In this document: in pieces, positions 33,227 to 41,937 of the stretch
Layout of the letters: the number at the start of each line of letters is the position of its first letter
Position numbering within the stretch: the stretch's first letter is position 1
Origin: Fictibacillus marinisediminis
GTDB lineage: Bacteria; Bacillota; Bacilli; Bacillales; Fictibacillaceae
NCBI RefSeq assembly: GCF_023149135.1
Contig: NZ_JAIWJX010000002.1
Coordinates: 1,426,001-1,490,000 of the forward strand
Direction: 5' to 3'
Length of the DNA stretch: 64,000 nt
The notes under the pieces: model-generated
What the model was told of the DNA's origin: nothing
Seen by the model: only the letters and a program-made list of their open reading frames with translations
Databases searched by the model: none
Translations under genes and position numbers: made by a program

Positions 33227-35534
33227 TTCTTATTTCCCGCGGAGTTGTGGTTTGTTTCTCTTTAAGTGCTGTGAAAATTCGTTCGGGAGTAGCAGGGAGA
33301 TGCTGAATCCGGATTCCGGCAGCATCATAGATTGCGTTTGTAATGGCCGCAATAATCGGAATCATCACCACTTCACCGATTCCTTTCGCTCCAAAAGGGC
33401 CGGTTTCTTCTGCACTTTCGACTGGAATTGTTTCAATGAACGGTGTTTCCCGGATCGTAGGAAGGATGTAATTCGTGAAATTCGTGGTCTTGTGATACCC
33501 CGCTTCCATGAGAACGTCTTCATACAAGGTATAACCGATTCCCATAACGGCTCCGCCTTCTGCCTGTCCCTCAAGCCCCTGAGGATTCAGAACTTTGCCG
33601 GCATCGGGAATAGAAACAACCCGGAGCACGTCTGTTTCTCCCGTCAAGGTATCCACTTCCACAAGAACGACGTGCGTTAAATAGCCATACAGATGGTGAG
33701 GTGCTCCGCCCGAGCCTTTGATCTCTTCCTTTTCTTTTGGAAGCATATAATGGCCTTCCACTTTTACAGGCCGGTGCTTTTCATAGAGATAATGGTATAT
33801 GTCCCTGTAGGAAACAATGTGCTCATTGTCCTCTTCCAAAACATACATTTCGTTTTCGCCGATCAGCACATTTTCAGGCAAGACATTTTTAAACTCTGCT
33901 GCGGCTTCTGTTAAAAGGCGGATCATATTGGGAGCGGCTGCGGCAATTGCTTTACCGCCAGTGTAGGTAGAACGGGATGCGGTCACCGTTCCGCTGTCGA
34001 TGGTTTCTGCGGTGTCTCCCTGGACGACTGAGATGTTTTTAATGTCACAATTTAACAGCTCTGCTGCAACCTGCGCATAGACGGTACTGTTCCCTCCTCC
34101 AATATCCTCGCATCCGACCCCGACTTTAAAGGTTCCATCAGGCATCAGCTCGAGGGTAGCCGCTCCATAATCCGGGAGGCCGATTCCCATGCCGACTGCA
34201 TGAAAGGAGGTGGCTATTCCGATTCCGCGTTTTTTCCAAGGTTCGGTGATGTTCTGTTTATGGAGATTACGATTCTTCCAGAGCTCGCAATTTTCCGCAG
34301 TCTCCAGTGTTTGGAGTGTACCGACGCTTGTTTTCAGTACATGCCCTATACTCGATGTATCGCCTTTTTGATAGACGTTCTTTTTACGAAGTTCAATGGG
34401 ATCAAGATCGAGCTTCTCAGCAAGCATGTCCATGTGTGTTTCGATGGCAGCACATACTTGATTGACCCCAAAGCCTCTGAACGCCCCTGAAATGCCATTA
34501 TTGGTATAAACACAAAATCCTTCGAGATCAACATTGGGAACCTTATAAGGGCCGCAGCAATGTTCAATGGCCAGTGCGATGACGGCACCGCCCAATGAAG
34601 CATATGCCCCCGTGTCGGCTACCGCACGAACCTGGTTGGCAATAACCGTTCCGTCACTTTTGGCGGCGGTCTTCATCTGAACTTTAAAGGGATGGCGTTT
34701 AATGCCTGCAATAACGGATTCTTCCCGGTTTAAATGTATTTTTACCGGGCGTCCTCCCGTATGAAGCGCAAGGAGGGCCAAATAGATCTGAACCGTAATC
34801 TCGTCTTTTCCACCAAACGCCCCGCCAATCGGATTAGAGACCACACGAATTCTTGCCGGGTTCAATGCCAGGGCGCGGGCAATCTGAAGACGGTCTCTAT
34901 AGGCGTATTGCCCCGGACAGCGGATCGTGAGCATCCCGTCCGGCTCCACAACACCCCAGCCGCCTTCTGTTTCAATAAAGGCATGCATCTGGCGCGGGGA
35001 ATAGAAGGTGTTTTCAAGAATAATATCTGCTTCTGCAAAGGCCTTTTCTGTGTCTCCGTTTTTTATCGTTACGTGGCTATGGATATTCCCGCCCTCGTGG
35101 AGCAAGGGCGCGCTGTCTGTCATCGCAAAATCAGCATCGGTAACAGGGGAGAGGGGTTCGTAATCAACATGGATCAGCGAAAGGGCGTGTTCAGCAATCT
35201 CCAGAGTTTCCGCCGCGACGAGCGCGACGGCATCCCCTGTACACCGGACCACATCGCTTGCGAGGACGGGCTGGTCAGGAACGACGATGCCAAAACCGTT
35301 AAATCCGGGAATATCTTTATGCGTTAAGACCGCAATAACGCCTGGAAATTCTTTGGCTTTTGAAATATCGATATGTTTGATGCGTGCGTAAGGAAAAGAT
35401 GAGCGGAGTACTTTTCCCCAGACCATATTCTCAAAATGATAATCCGTCATATACTTCAGTTCGCCTGTCACCTTTTCAGGGCCGTCTATCCTGGGAATCC
35501 GCTTTCCCACGTACTTATAATGACTGTTTTCCAT
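33219..35534 (-). CDS. pucD: Xanthine dehydrogenase, molybdenum-binding subunit
   Basis: 771 aa. Fe-S-free large subunit of the xanthine oxidase family, with the molybdopterin site: GGAFGGKDEITVQ near residue 240, GAFRGFGVNQ near 350, and the catalytic Glu near the C terminus in GAKGIGEVVMIP (about 728). Oxidises hypoxanthine to xanthine and xanthine to urate. GAAAAGGTGGGC precedes ATG 35534; the first 20 bases overlap pucC. All three catalytic subunits are present and intact. Confidence 0.93.
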   Translation of the reverse strand: MENSHYKYVGKRIPRIDGPEKVTGELKYMTDYHFENMVWGKVLRSSFPYARIKHIDISKAKEFPGVIAVLTHKDIPGFNGFGIVVPDQPVLASDVVRCTGDAVALVAAETLEIAEHALSLIHVDYEPLSPVTDADFAMTDSAPLLHEGGNIHSHVTIKNGDTEKAFAEADIILENTFYSPRQMHAFIETEGGWGVVEPDGMLTIRCPGQYAYRDRLQIARALALNPARIRVVSNPIGGAFGGKDEITVQIYLALLALHTGGRPVKIHLNREESVIAGIKRHPFKVQMKTAAKSDGTVIANQVRAVADTGAYASLGGAVIALAIEHCCGPYKVPNVDLEGFCVYTNNGISGAFRGFGVNQVCAAIETHMDMLAEKLDLDPIELRKKNVYQKGDTSSIGHVLKTSVGTLQTLETAENCELWKNRNLHKQNITEPWKKRGIGIATSFHAVGMGIGLPDYGAATLELMPDGTFKVGVGCEDIGGGNSTVYAQVAAELLNCDIKNISVVQGDTAETIDSGTVTASRSTYTGGKAIAAAAPNMIRLLTEAAAEFKNVLPENVLIGENEMYVLEEDNEHIVSYRDIYHYLYEKHRPVKVEGHYMLPKEKEEIKGSGGAPHHLYGYLTHVVLVEVDTLTGETDVLRVVSIPDAGKVLNPQGLEGQAEGGAVMGIGYTLYEDVLMEAGYHKTTNFTNYILPTIRETPFIETIPVESAEETGPFGAKGIGEVVMIPIIAAITNAIYDAAGIRIQHLPATPERIFTALKEKQTTTPREIRNE

Positions 35535-36408
35535 CTTCTGCCCACCTTTTCATTAAACGATATAGTCCGCGTTCGAGAAGTGCGCTAGCCATATCTCTGC
35601 GATAAGAAGCAGAAGCGCGGATGTCAGAGATCGGCATGACTTCCTTCCAGGCCACTTTACCAATGTTGGCGATCATTTCATTCGTCAGTGCACCGAGTGT
35701 CAGCAGTGCCTCGCACTTTCTCGCCCGTATGGCTGTTGGACCAGCCGAACCGAAAGCTATACGGCCGCCAGTACACTGGTTTGTTCCTTCCTTCATGGAA
35801 AGCGTAACCGCAACATTGACAATCGAGATCGATTGAGCCTTCCGCGGACCGAGCTTTTGAAAGATACCGATGTCATTTTTATCTCGGACATTGAACGCAA
35901 TTTTAGTGATGATTTCATTAGGATTAGCTGCGGTTTTTCCTGGACCGATAAAGAAGTCCTCCACATCCATCTCTCGTTTTCCGGATAATGAAGTAAGCTC
36001 AATAACCGCTCCAAGTGCATATAAAGCAGGAATCGTATCACCCGCAGGGGAGGCTGTCGCAATATTTCCTCCGAGGGTCCCCATGTTCTGCATCTGTGCT
36101 GCTCCGATTTCCTGACAGGCCTGTACAAGAACATCGGCATGTGCCTGCAGGAGAGGGGAAGCGATGATTTCAGAATGAGTCGTCATAGGTCCGATCTGAA
36201 TCTCATCCTTCTGTATCGTAATAAAACGGAGTTCTTCAACATGTTTAAGGCTTACCCAGCAATCCGGACGCCACTTTCCTTCCTTCATGCGGACGACGGC
36301 GTCTGTTCCCCCGGCTAAAAGGCGAAGGCTTGCTTTTTCGTTCTCCAGGATATAAAGACATTCCTTTAAAGAGCGTGGTGACAGCATATCAATCTCTGAT
36401 ACAAACAT
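35515..36408 (-). CDS. pucC: Xanthine dehydrogenase, FAD-binding subunit
   Basis: 297 aa, CoxM-type. FAD-binding LLAGGTDAVVRMK near residue 35 and AAQMQNMGTLGGNIATASPAGD near 100 (ribityl and phosphate contacts) are intact, and C-terminal ASASYRRDMA is conserved. ATG 36408 sits in a TAATG overlap with the stop of pucB and follows GGAGG; an upstream in-frame ATG is not supported. Transfers electrons from molybdenum and Fe-S centres to NAD+. Confidence 0.92.
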   Translation of the reverse strand: MFVSEIDMLSPRSLKECLYILENEKASLRLLAGGTDAVVRMKEGKWRPDCWVSLKHVEELRFITIQKDEIQIGPMTTHSEIIASPLLQAHADVLVQACQEIGAAQMQNMGTLGGNIATASPAGDTIPALYALGAVIELTSLSGKREMDVEDFFIGPGKTAANPNEIITKIAFNVRDKNDIGIFQKLGPRKAQSISIVNVAVTLSMKEGTNQCTGGRIAFGSAGPTAIRARKCEALLTLGALTNEMIANIGKVAWKEVMPISDIRASASYRRDMASALLERGLYRLMKRWAEDGKQSL

Positions 36409-37001
36409 TACGAATCCTCCCAACAGGCTGATTGGTAGTCGGCTTGCTCATTTAAGTTTAAAAGAATACTTGGTTCATTGATTTCCACAGTCGCAATTTC
36501 GTTCTGACGGTTGCTGAGGAAATGGCGGAGTCCCTGTGTTTGTTCGCTGATGCTGCAAAGCTCTGGATAAAATTGCTCTGGTATAAGCAGGGGATGTCCG
36601 CGTTTTCCATTAAAGGCAGGGATAATGATTGAGACAGGCTGTTCACCGTGAAACTTGTACAGCTGCCTGATGACGTTCAGCGAGAGCGGCTGATCCACCG
36701 CAGCAATGACTACGCCTGTAGAAGAGGGGCTTAAACCTGCCATTCCTGCTTTGATGGACGAGCATTTCCCAGATTCATAGGCTTTGTTTATGACTGTTTT
36801 TACGTTGTAAGAGCTGAGTTCCTTTGACAGCTCTGAAGCCTTATACCCCAGTATGACTGCAATGTCGTCTATTCCGGCGTTTAACAATGTTTCGGTTTGG
36901 TAGCGAACGAGTGAGGTCTCTCTCCATGGAAGCAGAGCTTTTAATGTACCCATTCTGGATGAGCGGCCGGCGGCGAGCAGGATGGCCGAGACGGAAGGCA
37001 T
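36408..37001 (-). CDS. pucB: Molybdenum cofactor cytidylyltransferase-like protein (PucB/MocA)
   Basis: 197 aa. NTP-transferase fold with SAILLAAGRSSRMGTLKALLPW at the N terminus and AAVDQPLS near residue 90. Members modify molybdopterin to the dinucleotide form needed by xanthine dehydrogenase. The reading frame stays open far upstream inside pucE; ATG 37001, one base after the pucE stop, gives the family length. GTG 37013 is an alternative. The ribosome site is weak, so coupling to pucE is likely. Confidence 0.85.
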   Translation of the reverse strand: MPSVSAILLAAGRSSRMGTLKALLPWRETSLVRYQTETLLNAGIDDIAVILGYKASELSKELSSYNVKTVINKAYESGKCSSIKAGMAGLSPSSTGVVIAAVDQPLSLNVIRQLYKFHGEQPVSIIIPAFNGKRGHPLLIPEQFYPELCSISEQTQGLRHFLSNRQNEIATVEINEPSILLNLNEQADYQSACWEDS

Positions 37002-37002
37002 C

Positions 37003-37485
37003 CTAGAGTTCACGTGCTGAAAACTGCCGGGAGGCCGCTGTCTGTACTGCTTTAAGTATTTTTGTATAGCCTGTACACCTGCAAAGATTTCCGCCAAGTG
37101 CCCGTTTAATTTCATCGAGCCCCGGAACATGGCCGATAGAAGTTAAATAAGCTCGTGAAGCCACAATCAGTCCCGGTGTACAATATCCGCACTGGGTCGC
37201 CCCTTCATCAACAAACGCTTGCTGTACGGAATCCATATTTCCTTTCGTTCCGATTCCTTCTACCGTGACCACCCGTTCTCCTTGAACTTGTCCTGCAAGC
37301 ACTAAACATGAACAGACGGGTACATCGTTCAGCAGAACCGTACAGGAACCGCATTCTCCTTTTCCACAGCATTCTTTGCTGCCTGTTAGTCCCGCATCTT
37401 CCCGCAGCACATCGAGTAAAATCTTTGTCGGACTGCATGTTACCGAAACGTCCTTTCCATTTACGCAAAAATCAATGGTCTTCAA
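37003..37485 (-). CDS. pucE: Xanthine dehydrogenase, 2Fe-2S subunit
   Basis: 160 aa. Plant-type [2Fe-2S] cluster cysteines in CCGKGECGSC (about residues 39-48) and a distal Cys at about 60; second cluster motif QCGYCTPG near 98 and LCRCTGY near 133. TTG 37485 follows GGGGAGG at 8 bases. First gene of the minus-strand operon, so its promoter lies in the 375-base divergent region. In B. subtilis pucE is last of pucABCDE; here it is first. Confidence 0.92.
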   Translation of the reverse strand: MKTIDFCVNGKDVSVTCSPTKILLDVLREDAGLTGSKECCGKGECGSCTVLLNDVPVCSCLVLAGQVQGERVVTVEGIGTKGNMDSVQQAFVDEGATQCGYCTPGLIVASRAYLTSIGHVPGLDEIKRALGGNLCRCTGYTKILKAVQTAASRQFSAREL

Positions 37486-37860
37486 TGTTCATCCTCCCCA
37501 TATAATTTATGGACAAATTGGCTTGTATAAATCTAGCGGTTGTATGTCTTAAAGAGTCAGTTTGTACAAATATAGTAGAGTTTCAAAAAAAACATTCCTA
37601 TTTTCATAGCTGCGGATGATTATGGGAATTTGCAGGCTGCAGATGCATGGCGCTTTGATGAGTTTACTGTCCGCTTTTTGAGGTTTACGATCCGCTTCGA
37701 TGAGTTTACTGTCCACTTTTTGAGGTTTACGATCCACTTCAAGGAATTTACTGTCCACTTCGAGAGATTTACGTGCCGCTTCAACCATATTCCTGCTCTT
37801 AAAGGAGGTGATGAAAGCAACCACACAAGCTGCACAAAAAACATCAAGGAGGCAGGCAAA
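37486..37860. promoter_or_regulatory. Divergent control region between the pucE and permease genes
   Basis: Must hold both divergent promoters. I see only weak candidates (minus strand: TTAAGA, 17 bases, TATACA, starting transcription near 37520). No riboswitch core and no clear regulator site is visible. The right half is filled by a 21-bp tandem repeat (annotated separately). No PucR-type regulator gene lies in the window. Confidence 0.5.
37660..37790. repeat. 21-bp tandem repeat, six units
   Basis: TACTGTCC(A/G) or TACGATCC(A/G) starts at 37665, 37686, 37707, 37728, 37749 and, diverged as TACGTGCCG, 37770: exact 21-bp period over 126 bases. Odd and even units alternate between TACTGTCC and TACGATCC, so the real period may be 42 bp. 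The core is the same as in the repeat at 4717-4800. Because 21 is a multiple of three, both strands stay open as heptad-like peptides, but no start signals support a gene. Confidence 0.9.
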
Positions 37861-39189
37861 ATGGCAGCACTCAAAAATTGGAAGGTTGGAGTACTCGGGT
37901 TACAGCATGTTCTGGCCATGTACGCAGGAGCGGTTATCGTACCGCTGATTGTAGGGCCGGCGATCGGTATGAACGCCCAGCAGCTGGCATATCTCATTTC
38001 CATTGATCTGTTTACTTGCGGAATTGCCACACTTCTGCAGGTCATTGGAGGAAAGCATTTCGGCATCAAGCTCCCAGTCATTCTCGGCTGTACGTTCACG
38101 GCGGTAGCCCCAATGATCGCGATTGGAAAGCTGGAGGGGATCACCGCCATTTACGGTGCAATTATCGCTTCGGGGCTTGTCGTCATGGTGCTCTCACAGT
38201 TTGTGGGAAAGATCCTGAAATTTTTTCCGCCGATTGTTACCGGCTCGGTCGTACTCATCATCGGGGTATCGCTCATACCGGTGGCGATGAATAATGCAGC
38301 GGGCGGGCTCGGTTCGAAAGGATTCGGCAGCCTTGAAAATTTATCGCTCGCCAGTTTTACGTTTGTGCTCATCATTCTGATCAACCGGTTCTCCAAAGGA
38401 TATGTACGGGCCATTTCTGTTCTTTTATCGCTGATCGCCGGAACAGTACTTGCTTCTTTTATGGGGCTCGTAGATGTTACACCGGTTAAGGATGCTTCTT
38501 GGTTCCATCTTGTACAGCCGTTTTATTTTGGCGTTCCGGAATTTCATTTTTCTGCCATCCTCACGATGAGCATCGTTGCGATTGTAAGCATGATTGAATC
38601 TACTGGTGTCTTCCTTGCTTTGAGTGACATTTGCGAAAGAAACCTTAAGCCGGAAGATATTAAAAAAGGCCTTCGTGCTGAAGGACTTGCAGTTATGATC
38701 GGAGGCGTTTTTAATTCCTTTCCGTATACGTCCTTCTCTCAAAATGTAGGTCTCGTGGCTTTAACCAAAGTAAAAACGAGAAATGTAGTCATGGCTGCAG
38801 GAGGGCTGCTGCTCATTCTCGGTCTTCTTCCAAAGATAGCGGCGCTGACGACAATCATTCCAACGGCTGTTCTGGGAGGTGCGATGGTTCCGATGTTTGG
38901 GATGGTCATTGCGTCTGGCGTAAAGATGCTCTCTCAGGCTGATTTTTCAAACAATGAAAATTTGCTGATCGTCGCCTGTTCCGTTGGGATCGGGCTTGGT
39001 ACAGCGGTCGTTCCCATGGTGTTCAGCCAGCTGCCGGACAGTGTCAGGCTGCTCGTTGAAAACGGAATTGTAATCGGAAGTTTGACAGCAATTTTGCTCA
39101 ATCTAGTATTTAATTTTAAGTCTATGAATATAGATGAGCAGGAAAGGATGGAGCAGCTGAAATCGGATGCTTCTGCAGAGGCTTTATAG
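37861..39189 (+). CDS. Xanthine/uracil permease family transporter (PbuX/PucJ/PucK-like, NCS2)
   Basis: 442 aa, about 12-14 membrane helices. GLQHVLAMYAGAVIVPLI near the N terminus, PVILGCTFTAVAPMI at about 79, and SQNVGLVALTKVKTR near 292 (the NCS2 signature Q-N-x-G) identify a xanthine/uric acid:cation symporter. ATG 37861 follows AAGGAGGCAGG; the frame extends upstream through the 21-bp repeat to 37630 without a site. It is the first gene of the plus-strand island and would feed xanthine to the pathway genes behind it. Confidence 0.92.
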   Translation: MAALKNWKVGVLGLQHVLAMYAGAVIVPLIVGPAIGMNAQQLAYLISIDLFTCGIATLLQVIGGKHFGIKLPVILGCTFTAVAPMIAIGKLEGITAIYGAIIASGLVVMVLSQFVGKILKFFPPIVTGSVVLIIGVSLIPVAMNNAAGGLGSKGFGSLENLSLASFTFVLIILINRFSKGYVRAISVLLSLIAGTVLASFMGLVDVTPVKDASWFHLVQPFYFGVPEFHFSAILTMSIVAIVSMIESTGVFLALSDICERNLKPEDIKKGLRAEGLAVMIGGVFNSFPYTSFSQNVGLVALTKVKTRNVVMAAGGLLLILGLLPKIAALTTIIPTAVLGGAMVPMFGMVIASGVKMLSQADFSNNENLLIVACSVGIGLGTAVVPMVFSQLPDSVRLLVENGIVIGSLTAILLNLVFNFKSMNIDEQERMEQLKSDASAEAL

Positions 39190-39205
39190 CGGTATGCTCA
39201 CGATC

Positions 39206-39232
39206 AGGGGCATGTCAAAAATGCCCCTTTTT
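39206..39232 (+). terminator. Terminator-like hairpin between permease and BMC operon
   Basis: AGGGGCAT pairs with ATGCCCCT, then five T. Only 41 bases follow before the next start, too few for an independent promoter, so partial readthrough is probable and the hairpin may tune expression of the catabolic genes against the permease. Confidence 0.75.
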
Positions 39233-39273
39233 CACTGGTTCTGTCCTGAAAACGTAAAAAGGGAGAGACGGAA

Positions 39274-40755
39274 ATGGACTTGATTTTAAAAAATGCAATG
39301 ATTCCACAAGGAGACCGTACAGTCATCACCAACATCCTCGTGCATGAAGGAAAGATAACAGGTTTTTGCAGTGATATTCATTTTTTAAATGCGGACAAGG
39401 TGATCGACATGGAAGGAAGGCTTGTCGTCCCTGGGTGTATTGATCCGCATACACATTTTATGGATCCAGGCTTTACACACCGCGAAACATTCGCTACTGG
39501 ATCAAGATCGGCAGCAGCAGGCGGGCTGACAACGATCATTGACATGCCTTGCTGTTCCAAGCCTTCTGTTCGGGACGGTGAAAGTTTTCAGAAGAAAATT
39601 GCCCCGATACGGGGACAGGCTTATATCGATTATTGCTTCTGGGGCGGCATGACCGGAGAAGACGCGAGGAACGGATGGATTGATAATATTTATCCGCAGA
39701 TGGACGAAGGGGTGGTGGCTTTCAAGGTTTACATGACGCCATCAGTACCAACGTTCCCGAAAGTATCGGATGGCGAGATGCTGGAGATCTTCCAAAAGGT
39801 CGCAAAAACCGGCATGCCGATAGGTGTTCATGCTGAAAACTACGATATTTGCACGTTTTATACCGAGAAGTTGAAGAAGGAGGGGCGCGAAGATGGTCCG
39901 GCTTGGGCTGAGGCACGGATGGCGCTCGCTGAAAAAGTGGCGATCGAGCTGATCATCAGCTATGCAGAAGCAACAGATGCACGGGTGCACGTCGTTCATA
40001 TGAGTACGAAAGAAGGCGTAAAACTTGTCCGGGAAGCCAAAAAACGGGGAGTTAAAGTAACCGCTGAAACGTGTCCGCATTACTTGATGCTTAACGCCCA
40101 GGATTCCATGAGTGAGAGAGGGACGTTCGCTAAGATCGCTCCGCCGCTTCGGGGCAAAGAAGATAACCGGTCACACTGGCAGGCACTTGCAGATGGAACG
40201 ATTGATTTTGTAGGGACCGATCACGCGCCATATGAGATTGCGACGGAAAAAGCAGCCGCAGACTCATCGATCTGGAACAGTTTCCCGGGCATTCCGGGAG
40301 TGGAAACAATGGTGCCTATTCTCGTCAGTGAAGGTTTGAACAAAGGACGCTTATCATTGTCCCGCTTTGTGGAAGTAACGAGTAAGAATGCAGCGATCCA
40401 TTATGGCATCTATCCGAAAAAAGGTGCAATGGAAATCGGCAGTGATGCGGATTTTACGGTTATTGATCTTGATTGCGAGTGGGAGATCGATGAGAAGCAG
40501 ACAGAATCCATGGCAAAATATAACCCGCTGCATGGCATCAAGCTTAAAGGCCGGCCGGTGCAGACGATTGTCAGAGGTAACATGGTCTATAACTATGAAG
40601 CCGGCGGGATTGTAGGTGAAGCCGGATATGGCGAGTACGTCAAACGGCAAAGCATCCAGCGCCTTGACCGGACTTTGAAGTATGAAAACTATGAAGGAGC
40701 GATTAAAACAACAGCACCTAAATCCGGCCGCCAGCAGCTTGAAAAAAGCAAGTAA
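39274..40755 (+). CDS. Cyclic amidohydrolase (hydantoinase/dihydropyrimidinase/allantoinase family), candidate xanthine ring-opening enzyme
   Basis: 493 aa, metallo-dependent TIM barrel. Binuclear site complete: His59 and His61 in DPHTH, carboxylated Lys151 in AFKVYMT, His186 in VHAEN, His242 in VVHMST and Asp316 in GTDHAP. Enzymes of this family hydrolyse cyclic amides (dihydropyrimidines, hydantoin, allantoin). In this setting I infer xanthine amidohydrolase, forming 4-ureido-5-imidazolecarboxylate; allantoinase would be the alternative but no uricase or allantoin genes lie here. AAAAGGGAGAG precedes ATG 39274. The last 30 residues are a charged tail. Confidence 0.85.
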   Translation: MDLILKNAMIPQGDRTVITNILVHEGKITGFCSDIHFLNADKVIDMEGRLVVPGCIDPHTHFMDPGFTHRETFATGSRSAAAGGLTTIIDMPCCSKPSVRDGESFQKKIAPIRGQAYIDYCFWGGMTGEDARNGWIDNIYPQMDEGVVAFKVYMTPSVPTFPKVSDGEMLEIFQKVAKTGMPIGVHAENYDICTFYTEKLKKEGREDGPAWAEARMALAEKVAIELIISYAEATDARVHVVHMSTKEGVKLVREAKKRGVKVTAETCPHYLMLNAQDSMSERGTFAKIAPPLRGKEDNRSHWQALADGTIDFVGTDHAPYEIATEKAAADSSIWNSFPGIPGVETMVPILVSEGLNKGRLSLSRFVEVTSKNAAIHYGIYPKKGAMEIGSDADFTVIDLDCEWEIDEKQTESMAKYNPLHGIKLKGRPVQTIVRGNMVYNYEAGGIVGEAGYGEYVKRQSIQRLDRTLKYENYEGAIKTTAPKSGRQQLEKSK

Positions 40756-40770
40756 GAGAGGAGACCGTAC

Positions 40771-41361
40771 ATGGAACTGAGAGGAAAGAAGCACGTAGTC
40801 GTTGTGATTGATATGCTGAATGACTTTATCGGAGAAAAAGCGGCGCTCCGCTGCGAAAACGGCGAAAAGATCGTTCCCTCCATCAAAGAGCTCGTTGATT
40901 TTTGCCATGAGGAAAGTATTCAGGTCGTTTTTGTACAGGAAGCTCACCGGAAAAACGACCGGGACTTCCGGGTCCGTCCGGTCCATGCCATCAAAGGGAC
41001 ATGGGGTTCTCAGTTTATTCCAGAACTGCAGCCCGATGAGAGCAAAGGAGATTATATCGTCCAAAAAAGGAGGCACAGTGCATTCAGCTATACCGATTTT
41101 GACCTGTTCTGCCGGGAAGAAGAGATCGATACGGTCGTCCTGACGGGTGTTTGGACCAATGTATGTGTAAGAAGCACTGGTTCTGATGCGCTGTACCATG
41201 GCTACAATGTGATCTGCCTGTCTGACTCCACGGCTTCAAAAGATGATTCCATGCACGAATCCGGGCTTCGGGACATCGATCTTTTTGGCGACATCATGTC
41301 AACAAAGGAATATATGGAAGCGGCCAGGAAAAAGTTTTCAAAAAATAGCCAGGTTGTTTAA
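40771..41361 (+). CDS. Isochorismatase-family amidohydrolase, candidate ureido-imidazolecarboxylate hydrolase
   Basis: 196 aa. Catalytic triad Asp14 in VVIDMLNDF, Lys99 in VQKRRHSAF and Cys132 in WTNVCVRST are all present; this resembles N-carbamoyl-type hydrolases (ureidoacrylate amidohydrolase, N-carbamoylsarcosinase) more than nicotinamidases. That chemistry, removal of a carbamoyl group as CO2 and NH3, is what the second step of the clostridial xanthine route needs. GAGAGGAGACC lies before ATG 40771, 15 bases after the amidohydrolase. Substrate is inferred. Confidence 0.83.
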   Translation: MELRGKKHVVVVIDMLNDFIGEKAALRCENGEKIVPSIKELVDFCHEESIQVVFVQEAHRKNDRDFRVRPVHAIKGTWGSQFIPELQPDESKGDYIVQKRRHSAFSYTDFDLFCREEEIDTVVLTGVWTNVCVRSTGSDALYHGYNVICLSDSTASKDDSMHESGLRDIDLFGDIMSTKEYMEAARKKFSKNSQVV

Positions 41362-41367
41362 CCTGCC

Positions 41368-41937
41368 ATGGCCCGAAACAAACGAATCGTTGTAGGAATT
41401 ACCGGAGCGAGCGGATCATTATATGGCTACTCGCTCGTCCGGGCCCTGCATCAGCTTGGGGTAGAAACCCATTTGATCGTGACGGAAATGGGAGAGAAAG
41501 TCTTGCAGTTTGAGTGCGGTGTAGGAATGGAGACGGTGAAACAATATGCAGAAGTGCACAGCAACAAGAACCTGTTTGCCTCTGTGGCGAGCGGCTCCTT
41601 TTTAACAGACGGGATGGTTGTTGTGCCATGTTCCATGAACACGTTGGGCGCGATGGCCAATGGTGTAGGAGATACCTTATTGAGCCGGTCGGCCAGTGTC
41701 ATGCTGAAAGAGAAAAGGCAGCTGATTGTCGTTCCAAGGGAAGCGCCGTTTCACCTGATCCATCTTCAGAACATGACGAGGCTTGCTGAAGCGGGTGCCT
41801 GCATTATGCCGGCCTCACCCGGGTTTTACCATAAACCGAAAGAGATATGGGAACTGATTAATTTTATGTCCGGCCGGATTCTGGACATGTTGGGCATTGA
41901 TCATGAGCTTCTACAACGATGGGGGGAGAAAGCATGA
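41368..41937 (+). CDS. UbiX-like flavin prenyltransferase
   Basis: 189 aa. FMN-binding GITGASGS at residues 10-17, and VVVPCSMNTLGAMANGVGDTL with the conserved S-M-N-T-L of UbiX/Pad1. The dimethylallyl-phosphate site PREAPFHLIHLQNM is intact. UbiX makes prenyl-FMN, the cofactor of UbiD-type decarboxylases. It lies 6 bases after the hydrolase stop with only a weak site, and overlaps the UbiD gene by four bases (ATGA). Pairing with the neighbouring UbiD is certain by context. Confidence 0.93.
   Translation: MARNKRIVVGITGASGSLYGYSLVRALHQLGVETHLIVTEMGEKVLQFECGVGMETVKQYAEVHSNKNLFASVASGSFLTDGMVVVPCSMNTLGAMANGVGDTLLSRSASVMLKEKRQLIVVPREAPFHLIHLQNMTRLAEAGACIMPASPGFYHKPKEIWELINFMSGRILDMLGIDHELLQRWGEKA

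Noticed and set aside
37549..37824. Minus-strand reading frame with heptad-like repeats (DSKxxxx/DRKPQK)
   Set aside because: It is only the shadow of the 21-bp tandem repeat, whose length keeps every frame open; there is no ribosome binding site and the start is a GTG in an unrelated context.
37630..37860. N-terminal extension of the xanthine permease through the repeat
   Set aside because: Known family members start near the LGLQHVL helix, and AAGGAGG lies directly before ATG 37861; the extension has no ribosome site.
39274..40755. Calling the cyclic amidohydrolase allantoinase outright
   Set aside because: The family cannot be split by eye, and no uricase, allantoicase or ureidoglycolate gene lies here; the neighbours fit xanthine ring opening better.
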